A DNA stretch of 64,000 bases from Rhodococcus sp. B7740 (GCF_000954115.1 NZ_CP010797.1:1550001-1614000); one strand, 5' to 3'; shown: positions 9,333-20,566, counted from the stretch's first letter. The notes: generated by a model not told the origin, from the sequence alone. A program made the numbers and translations.

Positions 9333-9938
9333 GTGAATTCACCCGACACCGGCAACGACGCCGGCACCGAAGACGGCCCCGCCGAGACCGAGGGCACTCG
9401 CGAGCAGCGCCACCCCGCAGTCATCGCCACCGCGATCGCGCTACCGGTCGCGCTCGTCGTCGGAGTTCTGGTTGCCGCCATCGCGGTGAATCGCTCACCC
9501 GTCCTCCATCCGGTCGCGCTCGGCCCGGTCGACTCCCCCGATGCCGCGAGTGCGCAGTGCACGTCGCTGCTCGACGCCCTGCCCGAAGACCTCGGCGACT
9601 ACACGAGAGCCGAACTGGCCGACCCGGCCCCGGTCGGAGTCCGCGCGTGGGTCTCGGCCGAGGAGAACGCCGAGCCGGTCGTGTTGCGCTGCGGTCTTCC
9701 CCGGCCGATCGGGTTCGATGTGGCCGCGCCGCTTCAGGTGATCAACGGCGTTCAGTGGTTCGAGGTGTCCGGCGCAGACGACGGAATCGACGCCAGCACG
9801 TGGTTCGTCGTCGATCGCGGTGTGTACGTTGCCCTGACGATTCCGGGCGACTCGGGCCCCACCCCGTTGCAGGACGCGTCCTCCGCCGTGTCGGGCGCGC
9901 TGCCCCAGCAACCTCTCGACCCGGCTCCGTTGCAGTAG
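9333..9938 (+). CDS. DUF3515 membrane-anchored protein
   Basis: 201 residues from a GTG start. An acidic cytoplasmic N-terminus of about 28 residues precedes one transmembrane helix (residues 30-52, AVIATAIALPVALVVGVLVA). An extracellular domain with conserved cysteines (AQCTSLLDALP and VVLRCGLPRP) follows, as in DUF3515. Function unknown. The equivalent gene also lies beside ddl and thiL in mycobacteria, hinting at an envelope role. Converges on ddl with an 18-bp gap. Confidence 0.8.
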   Translation: MNSPDTGNDAGTEDGPAETEGTREQRHPAVIATAIALPVALVVGVLVAAIAVNRSPVLHPVALGPVDSPDAASAQCTSLLDALPEDLGDYTRAELADPAPVGVRAWVSAEENAEPVVLRCGLPRPIGFDVAAPLQVINGVQWFEVSGADDGIDASTWFVVDRGVYVALTIPGDSGPTPLQDASSAVSGALPQQPLDPAPLQ

Positions 9939-9956
9939 CGCCGGGCCGCAACAGCT

Positions 9957-11063
9957 CTAACGCAAACCGGTACCGCGGGCGAGAGCGGTGTCGATCAGGG
10001 TGGCGATAAGCGTCGGGTAGTCGACGCCCGATTCGGCCCACATCTTGGGGTACATCGAGATCGAGGTGAACCCGGGCATGGTGTTGATCTCGTTGATGAC
10101 CGGGCCGTTCTCGGTGACGAAGAAATCCACCCGCGCCAGACCCTGGCAGTCCAACGCGCGGAAGGCGGCGACGGCGAGCTCACGAATGCGGTCGCTCGTG
10201 GCGTCGTCGAGGGCAGCCGGGATGTCGAACTCACTGACATCGTCGAGATACTTGGTGTCGAAATCGTAGAAGGCATGATCGTCGATGTCCGCGTCGGGAA
10301 TTCGGATCTCGGCGATGGCGCTCGCGCGCACGGTGCCGTCGGGAAATTCGAGCACTCCGCACTCGACCTCGCGGCCGTGGATCATGCCTTCGACGATGAC
10401 CTTGGGGTCGTGTTCGCGTGCGACGGCGATCGCGGTGGGGAGTTGGTCCCACGCGGTGATGCGCGAGATTCCGATGGACGATCCGCCTCGGGCCGGCTTG
10501 ACGAATGCGGGCAGGCCGATTCGGTCACGCTCGCCTGCCGTCAGGTCGTCGACCCCGCGTCGGAGTACCACCTGGCGACCTATCGGCAATCCTTCGGCAC
10601 CGAGCAGCTTCTTGGTGAATTCCTTGTCCATCCCCGCAGCGCTGGCCAGCACGCCCGGCCCGACATACGGAACGCCTGCCAACTCGAGCAGACCCTGCAG
10701 GGTGCCGTCCTCGCCGTACGGTCCGTGCAGAACCGGGAACACGACGTCGACGGATGCGAGCACCGTCCCGCCTTCCCCCTCGCCGAGGGCGAGCAGAGCG
10801 CCGGCGTGACCCGGGTCCGTACTGAGAGCGAGCGCTGCCCCGGTCTTGTCCACGGTGGGCAGGACGCGGTCGTGAATCGTCAGCGCGTCGATGTCGGAAG
10901 AGCCGAGTACCCACGCACCGTCCGGGGTGATTCCCACCGGAACCACCTCGTACCTGGCCGGATCGAGGTTCTGCAGCACGCTACCTGCCGATACACAGGA
11001 CACAGCGTGCTCGCTGCTGCGGCCCCCGAAGACGACGGCAACTTTGATGCGGGGAGTACTCAC
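9957..11063 (-). CDS. ddl: D-alanine--D-alanine ligase
   Basis: ATP-grasp enzyme that makes the D-Ala-D-Ala dipeptide of peptidoglycan precursors. It has 368 residues from a GTG start ([19 protein letters not shown]). Visible are the N-terminal [10 protein letters not shown] loop, [15 protein letters not shown], the ATP-binding [14 protein letters not shown], and the C-terminal metal-binding [16 protein letters not shown]. The length is typical. It lies 73 bp downstream of gpsA on the same strand, so the two are likely one transcript, as in mycobacteria. Confidence 0.97.
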   Translation of the reverse strand: MSTPRIKVAVVFGGRSSEHAVSCVSAGSVLQNLDPARYEVVPVGITPDGAWVLGSSDIDALTIHDRVLPTVDKTGAALALSTDPGHAGALLALGEGEGGTVLASVDVVFPVLHGPYGEDGTLQGLLELAGVPYVGPGVLASAAGMDKEFTKKLLGAEGLPIGRQVVLRRGVDDLTAGERDRIGLPAFVKPARGGSSIGISRITAWDQLPTAIAVAREHDPKVIVEGMIHGREVECGVLEFPDGTVRASAIAEIRIPDADIDDHAFYDFDTKYLDDVSEFDIPAALDDATSDRIRELAVAAFRALDCQGLARVDFFVTENGPVINEINTMPGFTSISMYPKMWAESGVDYPTLIATLIDTALARGTGLR

Positions 11064-11136
11064 GATGAGAAACCGTACCGCCGCGGCTCGTCGAACGCGG
11101 ATTCGCCCTGTTCGTCGCGAGACCGCGATCACTGCC

Positions 11137-12135
11137 TCACTCGGGCTTGATGCGACGTCCCAGCAGGTGCCCGACCGCATCCGGTACGGACATGCCGCCG
11201 TGACAGACGCGATGCACGGCGTCGGTCAGCGGCATCTCGACGTCGTAACTCTCCGCGAGCGCCCGGACCGAGGTACACGACTTGACGCCTTCGGCAACCT
11301 GCCCGTGCGCTGCTTCCTGCGCACTCTCGAGGGAGCCACCCGAACCCAGTCGTTCTCCGAACGTGCGATTACGCGAGAGGGGGGACGAGCAGGTGGCGAC
11401 CAGGTCGCCCACGCCGGCCAGGCCCGACAGCGTCGACGGCTTGGCACCGAGTGCTACTCCGAGGCGGATGATCTCGGCCAGGCCCCTGGTCATGATCGAC
11501 GCGAGGGTGTTCTCGCCGTATCCGACGCCTGCGGCCATCCCGCACGCGAGGGCGATGACGTTCTTGCAGGCACCCCCGATCTCGGCACCGATGACATCGC
11601 TGTTGGTGTAGGGCCTGAAATATCCTGTGGCACAGGATTTCTGAATCTCGAGGGCACGCTGGGAGTCGGAGCACGCGATGACTGTCGCGGCGGGCTGTCC
11701 CTCGGCGATCGGGCGCGCGAGGTTGGGCCCGGACAGGCACGCGACCCGGCTGGGATCCGCACCGGTGACCTGAGAGATCACCTGGCTCATCCGCATGAGC
11801 GTTCCGGTCTCGATCCCCTTCGCCAGGGAGAGCAGCGTCGCGTGCGGCGGAATCGAGTCGGTCCACGCCCCCAGATTGGCCCGCAGACTCTGTGAGGGCA
11901 CGGCCAGCACCACGATGTCGGCTCCGTCGAGTGCACGGACGGGATCACTCGTCGCGCGAATCGAGGACGGCAGCTCGATTCCCGCAAGGTAGTCCTTGTT
12001 CTCGTGGTCGTCGGTGATGGATGCGGCGAGTTCCTCACGGCGGGCCCACATGGTGACGTCCGTTCCGGCATCTGCCAACACCTTGGCGAATGCGGTGCCC
12101 CACGAACCCGACCCCAATACCGCTGCTCTGCTCAT
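11137..12135 (-). CDS. gpsA: Glycerol-3-phosphate dehydrogenase [NAD(P)+]
   Basis: Reduces dihydroxyacetone phosphate to sn-glycerol-3-phosphate for phospholipid synthesis. 332 residues. The N-terminal nucleotide-binding motif [17 protein letters not shown] is at residues 8-24, followed by [17 protein letters not shown] and the substrate-binding [18 protein letters not shown]-terminal [19 protein letters not shown] is also conserved. The start [10 protein letters not shown] was chosen because the Rossmann strand begins at once. Upstream of ddl, divergent from fbiD. Confidence 0.96.
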   Translation of the reverse strand: MSRAAVLGSGSWGTAFAKVLADAGTDVTMWARREELAASITDDHENKDYLAGIELPSSIRATSDPVRALDGADIVVLAVPSQSLRANLGAWTDSIPPHATLLSLAKGIETGTLMRMSQVISQVTGADPSRVACLSGPNLARPIAEGQPAATVIACSDSQRALEIQKSCATGYFRPYTNSDVIGAEIGGACKNVIALACGMAAGVGYGENTLASIMTRGLAEIIRLGVALGAKPSTLSGLAGVGDLVATCSSPLSRNRTFGERLGSGGSLESAQEAAHGQVAEGVKSCTSVRALAESYDVEMPLTDAVHRVCHGGMSVPDAVGHLLGRRIKPE

Positions 12136-12255
12136 TCCGCCAACCCCTCGCCTACTTCGCCGATGCCCTGTCCACGCGCGCATCACCCTAACTCGCAGAC
12201 CTGCTCGGGCGGTCGGAGTCGGCACAGATCCATGACGCTGGCAGGATCGAGCACC

Positions 12256-13002
12256 ATGGGTGCATCACGAGACGACTACGGCGACCGCGTCGTCAGGGTT
12301 CTCATCGCGGTGAAGGATCTGGCCACGGCGAAGTCGCGCCTGGCGGCGGAGTTCTCGGCACCCGACCGGACACGATTGGTGCTCGCGATGCTCAGCGACA
12401 CCGTGGCCGCCGCAGACTCGGTGTCGGCTGTCGATTCGGTCACGGTGGTCACCCCGGATCCTCTCGTCGCGGACACCGCCCGCAGAATCGGTGCACGGGT
12501 GTTCGACGAACCGGTCCGCGATCCGGCACTGCAACCGGACGAACGCCTCAATCACGCGTTCGCGGCCGCGGCGCACGTACTGCGTCACGGTCACGTCGGC
12601 GCGGACGTCGATGGGGACGAGACCGTCAGCGCGGGCCACGTCGACATCATCGCGTTGCAGGCAGACCTTCCGGCGATGCGTTCGGCAGAACTCGCCCAGG
12701 CCTACGACCGCGCCCGGCGGGGAGGCAGATCACTCGTGGTCGATCATCACGGCACGGGAACCGCTGCCCTGATCCTCAAGGATTCCCCCGACGAGTTGAC
12801 ACCGCTGTTCGGACCGGACTCCGCACGCCGCCATACCGCCTCGGGCGCACGGGAACTCGACGGCGAGTGGCCTGGCCTTCGACTGGACGTGGACACCGCC
12901 GACGACGTCCGCAGAGCGCATCGTCTGGGAGTCGGACCGGCGACGGCGGCCGTTCTCCACTCGCTCGGGTGGAATGACGAGGCATCCGCGACGACTGCGT
13001 GA
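12256..13002 (+). CDS. fbiD: 2-phospho-L-lactate / phosphoenolpyruvate guanylyltransferase (CofC/FbiD)
   Basis: Nucleotidyltransferase of coenzyme F420 biosynthesis. In mycobacteria FbiD activates phosphoenolpyruvate with GTP before FbiA acts. About 248 residues from the ATG at 12256, which has an AGGA 9 bp upstream; an in-frame ATG at 12232 is the alternative. [16 protein letters not shown] is the GTP-binding entry, and [16 protein letters not shown] and [14 protein letters not shown] are family blocks. It precedes ppk1, as fbiD does in M. tuberculosis. Confidence 0.9.
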   Translation: MGASRDDYGDRVVRVLIAVKDLATAKSRLAAEFSAPDRTRLVLAMLSDTVAAADSVSAVDSVTVVTPDPLVADTARRIGARVFDEPVRDPALQPDERLNHAFAAAAHVLRHGHVGADVDGDETVSAGHVDIIALQADLPAMRSAELAQAYDRARRGGRSLVVDHHGTGTAALILKDSPDELTPLFGPDSARRHTASGARELDGEWPGLRLDVDTADDVRRAHRLGVGPATAAVLHSLGWNDEASATTA

Positions 13003-13093
13003 CGGTAGGGACCGCCACGGCAGCCGGGTGAACGCCGACCCGAGTTCGGCCATCGGAGTTTCACCGACGCCGGGTATGGGGGATGATCGTGCG

Positions 13094-15316
13094 GTGAGCA
13101 AAGACGACGTGCAGCCAGCGAACCAGGATCCGCCGATCGAGACAGGAAAGGCCGCAGGCTCGGAGCCGGCGTGGAGCGCGCCGATCGCGTCGACGATGCC
13201 GAGCATCCCGTCCGCACTACCGGCCGCCACACCGGAATCGGTGGACGCTGCGACCGTTCTTCCCGAAAATCGCTATCTCAACCGAGAATTGAGCTGGCTC
13301 GATTTCAACTCGCGTGTCCTCGCTCTCGCCGAGGACTCCTCGCTGCCCTTGCTGGAGCGGGCGAAGTTTCTCGCCATCTACGCGTCCAATCTCGACGAGT
13401 TCTACATGGTCCGGGTCGCCGGTCTCAAACGTCGCGACGAAACCGGTCTGTCGGTTCGATCGGCCGACGGAATGACTCCTCGCGAACAGCTGGCGGTGAT
13501 CGGGCAGCGCACCCAGGAACTTGCGCTCAAACACGCGCGAGTGCTGCTGGATTCGATTCTGCCCGAGCTCACCGCCGAGGGCATCGCGATCATCCGGTGG
13601 TCCGATCTGGACAGCGACGAGCGTGCGCGACTGTCGGACTACTTCACCGAACAGGTGTTCCCGGTTCTCACACCGCTGGCCGTCGACCCGGCGCACCCGT
13701 TCCCCTACATCAGCGGCCTGAGCCTCAATCTCGCTGTGACAGTGAAGGACTACTCCACGACCGGGGAGCACTTCGCCCGCGTCAAGGTCCCCGACAACGT
13801 CGATCGCTTCGTGCGCGTCAAGCGCGGCGAGGGCACTCACCGCATCGACGCCTTCCTGTCGATGGAGGAGTTGATCTCCGCTCACCTCCATGTGCTCTTC
13901 CCCGGCATGGAGGTCGTCGAGTCCCACGCGTTCCGGATCACGCGCAACGCCGATTTCGAGGTCGAGGAAGACCGCGACGAGGACCTGCTGCAGGCTCTGG
14001 AGCGAGAACTCGCTCGGCGGCGCTTCGGCTCGCCGGTCCGTCTCGAGATCGCCGACGACATGACCGAGCACATGCTCGAACTGCTGCTGCGTGAGCTCGA
14101 CGTCGATCCCGGCGATGTCATCCAGGTTCCCGGACTGCTGGATCTGTCCTGCCTGTGGCAGGTCTACAGCGTCGACCGCCCCAACCTCAAGGACGCACCC
14201 TTCGTTCCTGCCACCCACCCCGCGTTCGGTGAACGCGAGACCCCCAAGAGCGTGTTCTCGACTCTGCGCGACGGCGACGTCCTGGTGCACCATCCGTACG
14301 ATTCCTTCTCCACCAGCGTCCAACGCTTCATCGAGCAAGCAGCGGCCGATCCTCAGGTGCTCGCCATCAAGCAGACGCTCTATCGCACCTCGGGAGATTC
14401 GCCGATCGTCAATGCACTCGTCGACGCGGCCGGAGCGGGCAAGCAGGTCGTTGCACTGGTCGAGATCAAGGCGCGTTTCGACGAACAAGCCAACATCGAG
14501 TGGGCACGCAAGCTCGAAAAGGCGGGCGTGCACGTGGTCTACGGCCTCGTCGGCCTCAAGACGCACTGCAAGACCTGCCTGGTGGTGCGCCGAGAGGGGT
14601 CGGTCATTCGCCGGTACTGCCACATCGGTACCGGCAACTACAACCCCAAGACAGCGCGTATCTACGAGGACGTGGGCCTGCTGACGTCGTCGCCCGAAAT
14701 CGGGGCCGACCTCACCGATCTGTTCAACTCGCTGACCGGATACTCGCGAAAGTCCAAGTACCGCAACCTTCTGGTCGCTCCGTACGGGGTGCGGCGCGGC
14801 ATCGTCGAGCGCATCGAAGCGGAGGTCGAACACCTCAAGAGTGGCCGTGCGGCCGGAATTCGCCTCAAGGCCAACGCCTTGGTCGACGAGCAGGTCATCG
14901 ACGCGCTCTACCGAGCATCGATTGCCGGAGTGCCGGTGAAGGTGGTGGTGCGCGGAATTTGTGCGCTCAAGCCAGGAGTTCCCGGGCTGTCGGAGAACAT
15001 CGAAGTTCGTTCCATCCTCGGTCGATTCCTCGAACACTCACGGGTTCTGCATTTCCAGGGTGCGGACGAGTTCTGGATCGGCAGCGCAGACATGATGCAC
15101 CGCAACCTCGATCGCCGAGTGGAGGTGATGGCTCAGGTCAAGGATCCCCGACTGGCGAACCAGCTCAGCGACATCTTCGATTCCGCCCTCGACCCCACCA
15201 CTCGATGCTGGGAGTTGGGACCGGACGGCGGCTGGGTCGCGTCACCTGCTCGGGGCGAGAAGGTTCGTGAACATCAGGTCGACCTGATGCGCAGTCGGAG
15301 GAATCAGGCGTCCTGA
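13094..15316 (+). CDS. ppk1: Polyphosphate kinase 1
   Basis: Makes and degrades long-chain polyphosphate using ATP/ADP. About 740 residues from the GTG at 13094 ([12 protein letters not shown]); an ATG at 13076 is possible. A disordered head of some 55 residues precedes the conserved [20 protein letters not shown]. The catalytic half holds [28 protein letters not shown], and the segment with the autophosphorylated histidine, [20 protein letters not shown]. Normal length. The stop overlaps the mutT1 start by one base, implying translational coupling. Confidence 0.96.
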   Translation: MSKDDVQPANQDPPIETGKAAGSEPAWSAPIASTMPSIPSALPAATPESVDAATVLPENRYLNRELSWLDFNSRVLALAEDSSLPLLERAKFLAIYASNLDEFYMVRVAGLKRRDETGLSVRSADGMTPREQLAVIGQRTQELALKHARVLLDSILPELTAEGIAIIRWSDLDSDERARLSDYFTEQVFPVLTPLAVDPAHPFPYISGLSLNLAVTVKDYSTTGEHFARVKVPDNVDRFVRVKRGEGTHRIDAFLSMEELISAHLHVLFPGMEVVESHAFRITRNADFEVEEDRDEDLLQALERELARRRFGSPVRLEIADDMTEHMLELLLRELDVDPGDVIQVPGLLDLSCLWQVYSVDRPNLKDAPFVPATHPAFGERETPKSVFSTLRDGDVLVHHPYDSFSTSVQRFIEQAAADPQVLAIKQTLYRTSGDSPIVNALVDAAGAGKQVVALVEIKARFDEQANIEWARKLEKAGVHVVYGLVGLKTHCKTCLVVRREGSVIRRYCHIGTGNYNPKTARIYEDVGLLTSSPEIGADLTDLFNSLTGYSRKSKYRNLLVAPYGVRRGIVERIEAEVEHLKSGRAAGIRLKANALVDEQVIDALYRASIAGVPVKVVVRGICALKPGVPGLSENIEVRSILGRFLEHSRVLHFQGADEFWIGSADMMHRNLDRRVEVMAQVKDPRLANQLSDIFDSALDPTTRCWELGPDGGWVASPARGEKVREHQVDLMRSRRNQAS

Positions 15317-16251
15317 TGGGCACTTCCGACGGTTCTCCCCGCGCCAACATCTTTGCGGCCGGCTCGATCCTGTGGCGTCGTTCACCGAGCGGCGACTCCG
15401 GCGTCGAGGTCGCCTTGGTGCACAGGCCTAAATACGACGACTGGTCGTTCCCCAAGGGCAAGCTCGATCCCGGCGAGACAGCTGTCGACGCAGCGGTCCG
15501 AGAGGTGAAGGAGGAGACCGGATTCGACTCACGACTGGGGCGGTCGCTGTCCTACGTCACCTACCCGATTCCGGGGCACCGTCGGGTCAAGAAGGTGCTG
15601 TACTGGGCGGCCGAGGTCACCGGGGGCGAGTTCGTCCCCAATGTCGAGGTGGACGAACTGCGCTGGGTGGCACCCGAGGACGTCGGCCGCGAACTCTCGT
15701 ACCCCATGGACCACAAGATCCTTCGCCGGTTCGTGGCCAAGCCTGCCGACACCTCGACGGTTCTGCTGGTTCGTCACGGCAGTGCCGGGTCGCGCTCGCG
15801 GTTCAAGGGCAACGATGTCGACCGTCCGCTCGACAGGACCGGACGGCGGCAGGCCCAATCCTTGGTCTCGCTGCTTCGTGCCTTCGGCGGTGATTCCGTG
15901 TACGCAGCCGACCGTGCTCGATGCGTCCAGACAGTAGCTCCGTTCGCCGAATCGTTGGGGGTGGACATCACTCCCGAGCATCTGCTGTCCGAGGAAGGCT
16001 ACGCCGACGACCCTCGCAAGGGGCGACATCGCGCTCGCGACATAGCCGAACTGCCCGGCACCCCTGTTGTCTGCAGCCAGGGAAAGGTGATTCCCGACTT
16101 GATGCGGTGGTGGGCGGAGAAAGACGGAATCACGTTGCCTGCCAACCGAAATCGCAAGGGCAGCGTATGGGTGCTCTCGCGTCGTGACGGTCGGCTCATC
16201 GCCGCCGACCACATCGCCAGTCCGTTGCCCACCCTCACCGCCGACGGCTGA
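15316..16251 (+). CDS. mutT1: MutT1-type NUDIX hydrolase fused to a histidine phosphatase
   Basis: 311-residue two-domain protein. The N-terminal NUDIX domain (residues 10-140) has the full box GKLDPGETAVDAAVREVKEE. The C-terminal phosphoglycerate-mutase-like domain begins with VLLVRHGSAG near residue 153, with the catalytic Arg-His. In mycobacteria this fusion hydrolyses 8-oxo-GTP/dGTP and diadenosine polyphosphates, protecting the nucleotide pool. Linked with ppk1 by a one-base overlap. A strong hairpin follows the stop. Confidence 0.93.
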   Translation: MGTSDGSPRANIFAAGSILWRRSPSGDSGVEVALVHRPKYDDWSFPKGKLDPGETAVDAAVREVKEETGFDSRLGRSLSYVTYPIPGHRRVKKVLYWAAEVTGGEFVPNVEVDELRWVAPEDVGRELSYPMDHKILRRFVAKPADTSTVLLVRHGSAGSRSRFKGNDVDRPLDRTGRRQAQSLVSLLRAFGGDSVYAADRARCVQTVAPFAESLGVDITPEHLLSEEGYADDPRKGRHRARDIAELPGTPVVCSQGKVIPDLMRWWAEKDGITLPANRNRKGSVWVLSRRDGRLIAADHIASPLPTLTADG

Positions 16252-16271
16252 GCGGCGCAACACCAACGACA

Positions 16272-16308
16272 GAAGGCCCCCGACTCGATGTTCGAGTCGG
16301 GGGCCTTC
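16272..16308. terminator. Bidirectional hairpin between mutT1 and hupB
   Basis: A 17-bp perfect stem with a 3-nt loop (arms 16272-16288 and 16292-16308) sits between convergent genes. It can act on both strands. Confidence 0.75.
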
Positions 16309-16346
16309 CGCGGTGTTCACACTGTCATACGTGAAGCAGGCAGGCT

Positions 16347-17036
16347 CTACTTCTTCGCTGCGCGCTTCGCGGGTGCCTTCTTGGCCGGAGCCTTCTTGGC
16401 CGGAGCCTTCTTGGCAACGGTCTTCTTGGCCGCTGTCTTGGCCGGAGCCTTCTTGGCGGGAGCAGCAGTCGTTGCGGCCTTGCGCGCAGTCGTCTTGGCC
16501 GGAGCCTTCTTCGCAACGGTCTTGCGCGCGGTGGTCTTCGCGGGAGCTGCCTTCTTGGCGGCGGTCTTCGCGGGAGCCGCTGCCTTACGAGCTGTGGTCT
16601 TGGCCGGTGCTGCCTTCTTGGCGGCAGCGGTGGTTGCCTTGCGGGCGGTCGTCTTCACGGCAGCCTTCTTCGCAGCCGTCTTCTTCGCAGCCGCAGTCTT
16701 CTTGGCCGGAGCCGCAGCGGCACCGCGCTTGACGGCAGGACCGGTGGCGGGCAGCTTCTGGCCACCGGCGATGACGGCCTTGAACTGCGCACCCGGACGG
16801 AATGCCGGAACGTTGGTCGGCTTCACGCGAACGGTCTCGCCGGTGCGGGGGTTACGGGCGACGCGGGCTGCGCGACGACGCTGCTCGAACACGCCGAAGC
16901 CCGTGATCGTGACACTCTCGCCGCGGTGCACTGCGCGCACGATGGTGTCGACGATGTTCTCGACAGCCTCTGTGGCGCTCCGCCTATCAGACCCCAACTT
17001 CTCGGTCAGGGCGTCAATCAGCTCTGCCTTGTTCAT
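16347..17036 (-). CDS. hupB: HU-family nucleoid protein with Lys-rich tail (HupB)
   Basis: Histone-like DNA-binding protein, 229 residues. The first 95 residues are a standard HU domain ([15 protein letters not shown], then [20 protein letters not shown], and [21 protein letters not shown]). The remaining 130 residues are a low-complexity basic tail of Lys, Ala and Pro with repeated AKKAPAK and TTARKA units, like mycobacterial HupB, where the tail is acetylated and methylated and aids compaction. The tail DNA is a degenerate tandem repeat, which makes its length liable to change between strains. Confidence 0.96.
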   Translation of the reverse strand: MNKAELIDALTEKLGSDRRSATEAVENIVDTIVRAVHRGESVTITGFGVFEQRRRAARVARNPRTGETVRVKPTNVPAFRPGAQFKAVIAGGQKLPATGPAVKRGAAAAPAKKTAAAKKTAAKKAAVKTTARKATTAAAKKAAPAKTTARKAAAPAKTAAKKAAPAKTTARKTVAKKAPAKTTARKAATTAAPAKKAPAKTAAKKTVAKKAPAKKAPAKKAPAKRAAKK

Positions 17037-17184
17037 GGATTTCCTCCGCTATATGGTGGCCCATCGTCGGACCGACTACTACAACGGTAAACCCCAAGTC
17101 GTCAAGAGTCTATGCGCCACGCCAATTTTCATTCTGGTGTCGCGGAATGATTCACGGCCGCAAAGCGTGTCGGACCGCCGCCGA

Positions 17185-17802
17185 TCAGCTTTCGGCGGGT
17201 GTCTCGATCCGCGCCGGAAGGGTCAGGGGTTTGTATGAAGGCCTTGACTTTTCGTACTCCGTAATGGCCTCTACCTGGCGTAATGTCAATCCGATGTCGT
17301 CCAGACCCTCCAGCAGACGCCACCGCGTGTAGTCGTCAATCGCAAAGGGCACCACCAACGTTCCAGCCGTTACGGTCTTGTCGACGAGGTCGACAATTAT
17401 TTCCAGACCGGGCTGTTCTTCTAAGGCTTTCCACAGCAATTCGACGTCGGACTGATCCACTTCGGCAGCCAGCAGCCCGGCCTTACCCGAGTTTCCGCGG
17501 AAGATATCGGCGAAACGGGAGGCGATCACGACCCGAAATCCGAAGTCCGAGAGTGCCCAGACGGCATGCTCGCGTGACGATCCCGTACCGAAGTCGGGCC
17601 CGGCAACGAGCACCGAGCCTCGGTCGTAGGGCTCGAGGTTCAACACGAAGTTCGGGTCCGAGCGCCAGGCGGCGAACAACCCGTCCTCGAATCCGGTGCG
17701 CGTGACGCGCTTGAGGTAGACCGCGGGGATTATCTGGTCGGTGTCGACGTTGGACCGCCGGAGCGGAACTCCGATACCGGTGTGTCGAGTGAAAGCTTCC
17801 AT
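17185..17802 (-). CDS. leuD: 3-isopropylmalate dehydratase small subunit
   Basis: Small subunit of isopropylmalate isomerase in leucine biosynthesis; it completes the active site formed with LeuC. 205 residues. [22 protein letters not shown] near the N-terminus and [21 protein letters not shown] are the family signatures. It follows leuC by 44 bp in the same direction. Confidence 0.96.
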   Translation of the reverse strand: MEAFTRHTGIGVPLRRSNVDTDQIIPAVYLKRVTRTGFEDGLFAAWRSDPNFVLNLEPYDRGSVLVAGPDFGTGSSREHAVWALSDFGFRVVIASRFADIFRGNSGKAGLLAAEVDQSDVELLWKALEEQPGLEIIVDLVDKTVTAGTLVVPFAIDDYTRWRLLEGLDDIGLTLRQVEAITEYEKSRPSYKPLTLPARIETPAES

Positions 17803-17846
17803 CGAATGTGCTCCTCTGAGTTCGATCGATCCGAGCGAAGACGCGT

Positions 17847-19271
17847 TTACGCGAGATCCGCCGGAGACGACAGGGTTCCGCGGATTGCCGTTGCCGCTGC
17901 TACCAACGGTGACACGAGATGGGTGCGCCCACCCTTGCCCTGCCTACCCTCGAAATTGCGGTTGGACGTCGACGCCGATCTCTCGCCCGACGCCAATTGG
18001 TCCGGGTTCATTCCCAGGCACATCGAGCAACCGGCCTGACGCCACTCCGCTCCTGCGGCCGTGAATATCTCACCCAGACCTTCCTCCTCGGCCTGCGCTC
18101 GCACCCGCATGGAACCCGGTACCACCAGCATTCGCACTCCGTCGGCAACCCGGTGTCCTTCGAGAACGGACGCGACGGCCCGCAGATCCTCGATTCGGCC
18201 GTTGGTGCACGAGCCGACGAACACGGTGTCGACGGCGATATCGCGGATGGGCGTTCCCGCTTCCAGACCCATGTACTGCAAGGCCTTCTGGGCTGCCACC
18301 CGCTCGCTCTCGTCGACCATCGCCTCCGGATCGGGCACCGTATCGCCAAGTGGCGCACCCTGACCCGGATTCGTTCCCCACGTGACGAACGGCGTCAACG
18401 TGTCGGCGTCGATGTGGACCTCGTTGTCGAACACCGCATCCGGATCGGTCGCCAATTCGTTCCACGCGGCCACCGCCGCATCCCAGTCGGCTCCGCGAGG
18501 AGCGTGCGGGCGTCCCTTCAGGTACTCGTAGGTGACCTCGTCGGGTGCGATCATGCCTGCCCGCGCTCCGGCTTCGATCGACATGTTGCAGATGGTCATT
18601 CGCGCTTCCATCGACAGCTTGCGAATGGCCTCACCGCGGTATTCGAGGACGTAGCCCTGACCGCCGCCGGTGCCGATCTGTGCGATGACGGCGAGGATGA
18701 GATCCTTGCTCGTCACACCGGGGGCGAGTTCTCCGTCGACGGTGATCGCCATCGTCTTGAAAGGACGCAGCGACAAGGTCTGCGTGGCCATGACGTGCTC
18801 GACCTCACTGGTGCCGATGCCCATTGCGATCGAGCCGAAGGCACCGTGCGTCGAGGTGTGACTGTCTCCGCACACCACGGTCATGCCGGGCTGGGTGAGA
18901 CCCAGCTGTGGGCCGATGATGTGCACGATGCCCTGATCGAGATCGCCCATCGGATAGAGCCGAACACCGAATTCCTCGCAGTTGCGTCGAAGGGTGTCGA
19001 CCTGCGTGCGCGAGACCAGATCGGCGATGGGCGCGAAGATGTCGGCCGTCGGGACGTTGTGGTCCTCGGTCGCGATCGTCAGATCGGGACGACGCAGCCC
19101 GCGGCCGGCCAACCGAAGTCCGTCGAACGCCTGCGGGCTCGTCACCTCGTGCACCAGATGGAGGTCGATGTAGATCAGATCCGGCTCACGCGCCCCGCCT
19201 TCGCCGCCGCCTCGGACCACCACATGCTGGTCCCATACCTTCTCCGCCAAAGTCTTCGGTGTTTCGGACAT
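17847..19271 (-). CDS. leuC: 3-isopropylmalate dehydratase large subunit
   Basis: Aconitase-family [4Fe-4S] enzyme that isomerises 2- to 3-isopropylmalate. 474 residues from [18 protein letters not shown]; upstream in-frame ATGs would run into the regulator's promoter. [20 protein letters not shown], the cluster cysteine in [14 protein letters not shown], and the CxxC in [13 protein letters not shown] are all present. Divergent from the IclR-type regulator, which probably controls it. Confidence 0.97.
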   Translation of the reverse strand: MSETPKTLAEKVWDQHVVVRGGGEGGAREPDLIYIDLHLVHEVTSPQAFDGLRLAGRGLRRPDLTIATEDHNVPTADIFAPIADLVSRTQVDTLRRNCEEFGVRLYPMGDLDQGIVHIIGPQLGLTQPGMTVVCGDSHTSTHGAFGSIAMGIGTSEVEHVMATQTLSLRPFKTMAITVDGELAPGVTSKDLILAVIAQIGTGGGQGYVLEYRGEAIRKLSMEARMTICNMSIEAGARAGMIAPDEVTYEYLKGRPHAPRGADWDAAVAAWNELATDPDAVFDNEVHIDADTLTPFVTWGTNPGQGAPLGDTVPDPEAMVDESERVAAQKALQYMGLEAGTPIRDIAVDTVFVGSCTNGRIEDLRAVASVLEGHRVADGVRMLVVPGSMRVRAQAEEEGLGEIFTAAGAEWRQAGCSMCLGMNPDQLASGERSASTSNRNFEGRQGKGGRTHLVSPLVAAATAIRGTLSSPADLA

Positions 19272-19383
19272 CGCTGTCACGGACCTCGTCTTTCCCTGTC
19301 GTCGTCGCGCCGGTGAACGGGCTGGTTCACCTCGCGTGATCGTCTCGACATCATGCCCCCGGCGCGCACCGAAGATGACGTAG

Positions 19384-19415
19384 TTGTGCAATCTCAGCAT
19401 GCGGGAGGCTAATAT
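19384..19415 (+). promoter_or_regulatory. Putative leaderless promoter of the IclR regulator, in the leuC divergent region
   Basis: TAATAT at 19410-19415 lies 6 bp before the ATG at 19422, so transcription would start at or beside the start codon. A -35 is unclear: TTGTGC 19384-19389 (20-bp spacing) or TGCAAT 19387-19392 (17-bp). The whole 150-bp region between the divergent genes is also where leuC control is expected. Confidence 0.4.
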
Positions 19416-19421
19416 CGTTCT

Positions 19422-20150
19422 ATGAGACAGCATAGCCCCAATGGCCTCGTCGACAAATCGAGCGGTATCGGTGTCCTCGACAAGGCGATGACGGTGCTGC
19501 ACGCGGTGGCCGAGAAGCCCTGCAATCTGGGCGATCTGTGCGCTCGGACGAGCCTGCCCAGGGCCACGGCCCACCGGCTCGCGGTCGGCCTGGAGACCCA
19601 CCGGCTTCTGGTACGAGATGCCGACGGCCTGTGGCGGACCGGGCCGGGACTGGGCGAGCTCGCGGCGAGCGCATCGGATGCCCTCCTCGATGCTGCTGCC
19701 TCGGTACTCCCCCGCCTACGCGAGATCACCGGCGAGAGTGTGCAGATCTATCGGCGCGAAGGAACGGTGCGGGTGTGCGTGGCGTCCATGGAGCCGCCGA
19801 CCGGACTTCGAGACACCGTGCTCGTCGGAGCACGCCTGCCGATGACGGCCGGGTCGGGTGCCAAAGTGCTTCTCGCATGGGCAGATTCACACACTCAACG
19901 AACAGTTCTGCCCGATGCGGAATTCGGTGAGCGCACCCTCCTCGAGGTTCGACGGCGCGGTTGGGCGCAGAGTGCGGGCGAGCGCGAACCGGGCGTCGCG
20001 AGCGTTGCCGCGCCGGTGCGCGACAGCAACGACGCTGTGGTGGCTGCGATCTCGGTGTCGGGACCGATCGATCGAATCGGGCGCAAGCCCGGAGCGCGCT
20101 GGGCCGCCGATCTCCTGGCGGCCGCGGACGCACTGCACAAGCGACTCTGA
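19422..20150 (+). CDS. ndgR: IclR-family transcriptional regulator (NdgR/LtbR type)
   Basis: 242 residues. A winged helix-turn-helix occupies residues 14-75 ([14 protein letters not shown], then [18 protein letters not shown]), followed by an IclR effector domain ([20 protein letters not shown]). Homologues divergent from leuCD, such as NdgR of Streptomyces, LtbR of Corynebacterium and Rv2989, control leucine and other amino-acid genes. The same arrangement here supports that role. The mRNA may be leaderless. Confidence 0.85.
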   Translation: MRQHSPNGLVDKSSGIGVLDKAMTVLHAVAEKPCNLGDLCARTSLPRATAHRLAVGLETHRLLVRDADGLWRTGPGLGELAASASDALLDAAASVLPRLREITGESVQIYRREGTVRVCVASMEPPTGLRDTVLVGARLPMTAGSGAKVLLAWADSHTQRTVLPDAEFGERTLLEVRRRGWAQSAGEREPGVASVAAPVRDSNDAVVAAISVSGPIDRIGRKPGARWAADLLAAADALHKRL

Positions 20151-20263
20151 GGCAGGGCGCAGACCTCACGGCCCGAGGAAAACCAGCTGATCGCGCTGCG
20201 AGAGTGGGGTACCTTCGTCTCGAGCGGCCTACCCGGCCGGTCGTCGACTGCGAGGAGTCACCC

Positions 20264-20431
20264 ATGCCCGAATCCGGCAGTGAAGAACTGAAGAAGAAAT
20301 TCCGCGAAGTCCTGGAACAGAAGAACAGCAAGTCCCACAATTCCGTCGAACACAAGGACGGTGGGCCGAAGGTCAACAAGGCCCACGGTCCGGCCGACCA
20401 TCAGAAGATGTTCCGCCGCAAGAGCGTCTGA
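20264..20431 (+). CDS. DUF5302 miniprotein
   Basis: A 55-residue hydrophilic protein, MPESGSEELKKKFREVLEQK at the start and DHQKMFRRKSV at the end. A GAGGAG ribosome site lies 8 bp before the ATG. The composition (Lys, Glu, Asn, His) suggests a disordered or nucleic-acid-associated protein. The family is restricted to actinobacteria and has no known function. Its own terminator follows. Confidence 0.75.
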   Translation: MPESGSEELKKKFREVLEQKNSKSHNSVEHKDGGPKVNKAHGPADHQKMFRRKSV

Positions 20432-20450
20432 GACGCCCACACCGAAACGA

Positions 20451-20486
20451 CAACACCCTCCCGATCCACGGATCGAGAGGGTGTTG
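20451..20486 (+). terminator. Terminator after the DUF5302 gene
   Basis: Perfect outer stem CAACACCCTC/GAGGGTGTTG with a further GATC/GATC inner pairing. It lies 20 bp after the stop and just before tRNA-Glu on the other strand. Confidence 0.7.
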
Positions 20487-20493
20487 TCTGCTG

Positions 20494-20566
20494 TAGCCCC
20501 GACGGGATTCGAACCCGCGCTACCGCCTTGAGAGGGCGGCGTCCTAGGCCGCTAGACGACGGGGCC
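20494..20566 (-). tRNA. tRNA-Glu (anticodon CTC)
   Basis: A 73-nt cloverleaf on the minus strand beginning GGCCCCGTCGTCTAGCGG. The anticodon stem CGCCGCC/GGCGG frames the loop CTCTCAA, giving CTC. The T-arm reads GGGTTCGAATCCC. The acceptor stem closes with one G-U pair and discriminator A. CCA is not encoded. Confidence 0.95.

Noticed and set aside
13150..13170. GCAGGCTCGGAGCC in ppk1 and a similar string near 22567 as further dispersed-repeat copies
   Set aside because: Only about 10-12 bases match and the rest of the unit is missing, so they may be chance in high-GC DNA.
16347..16745. CRISPR-like array in the repeats of hupB
   Set aside because: Repeats are short, degenerate, in frame and without unique spacers; they encode the Lys/Ala/Pro tail.
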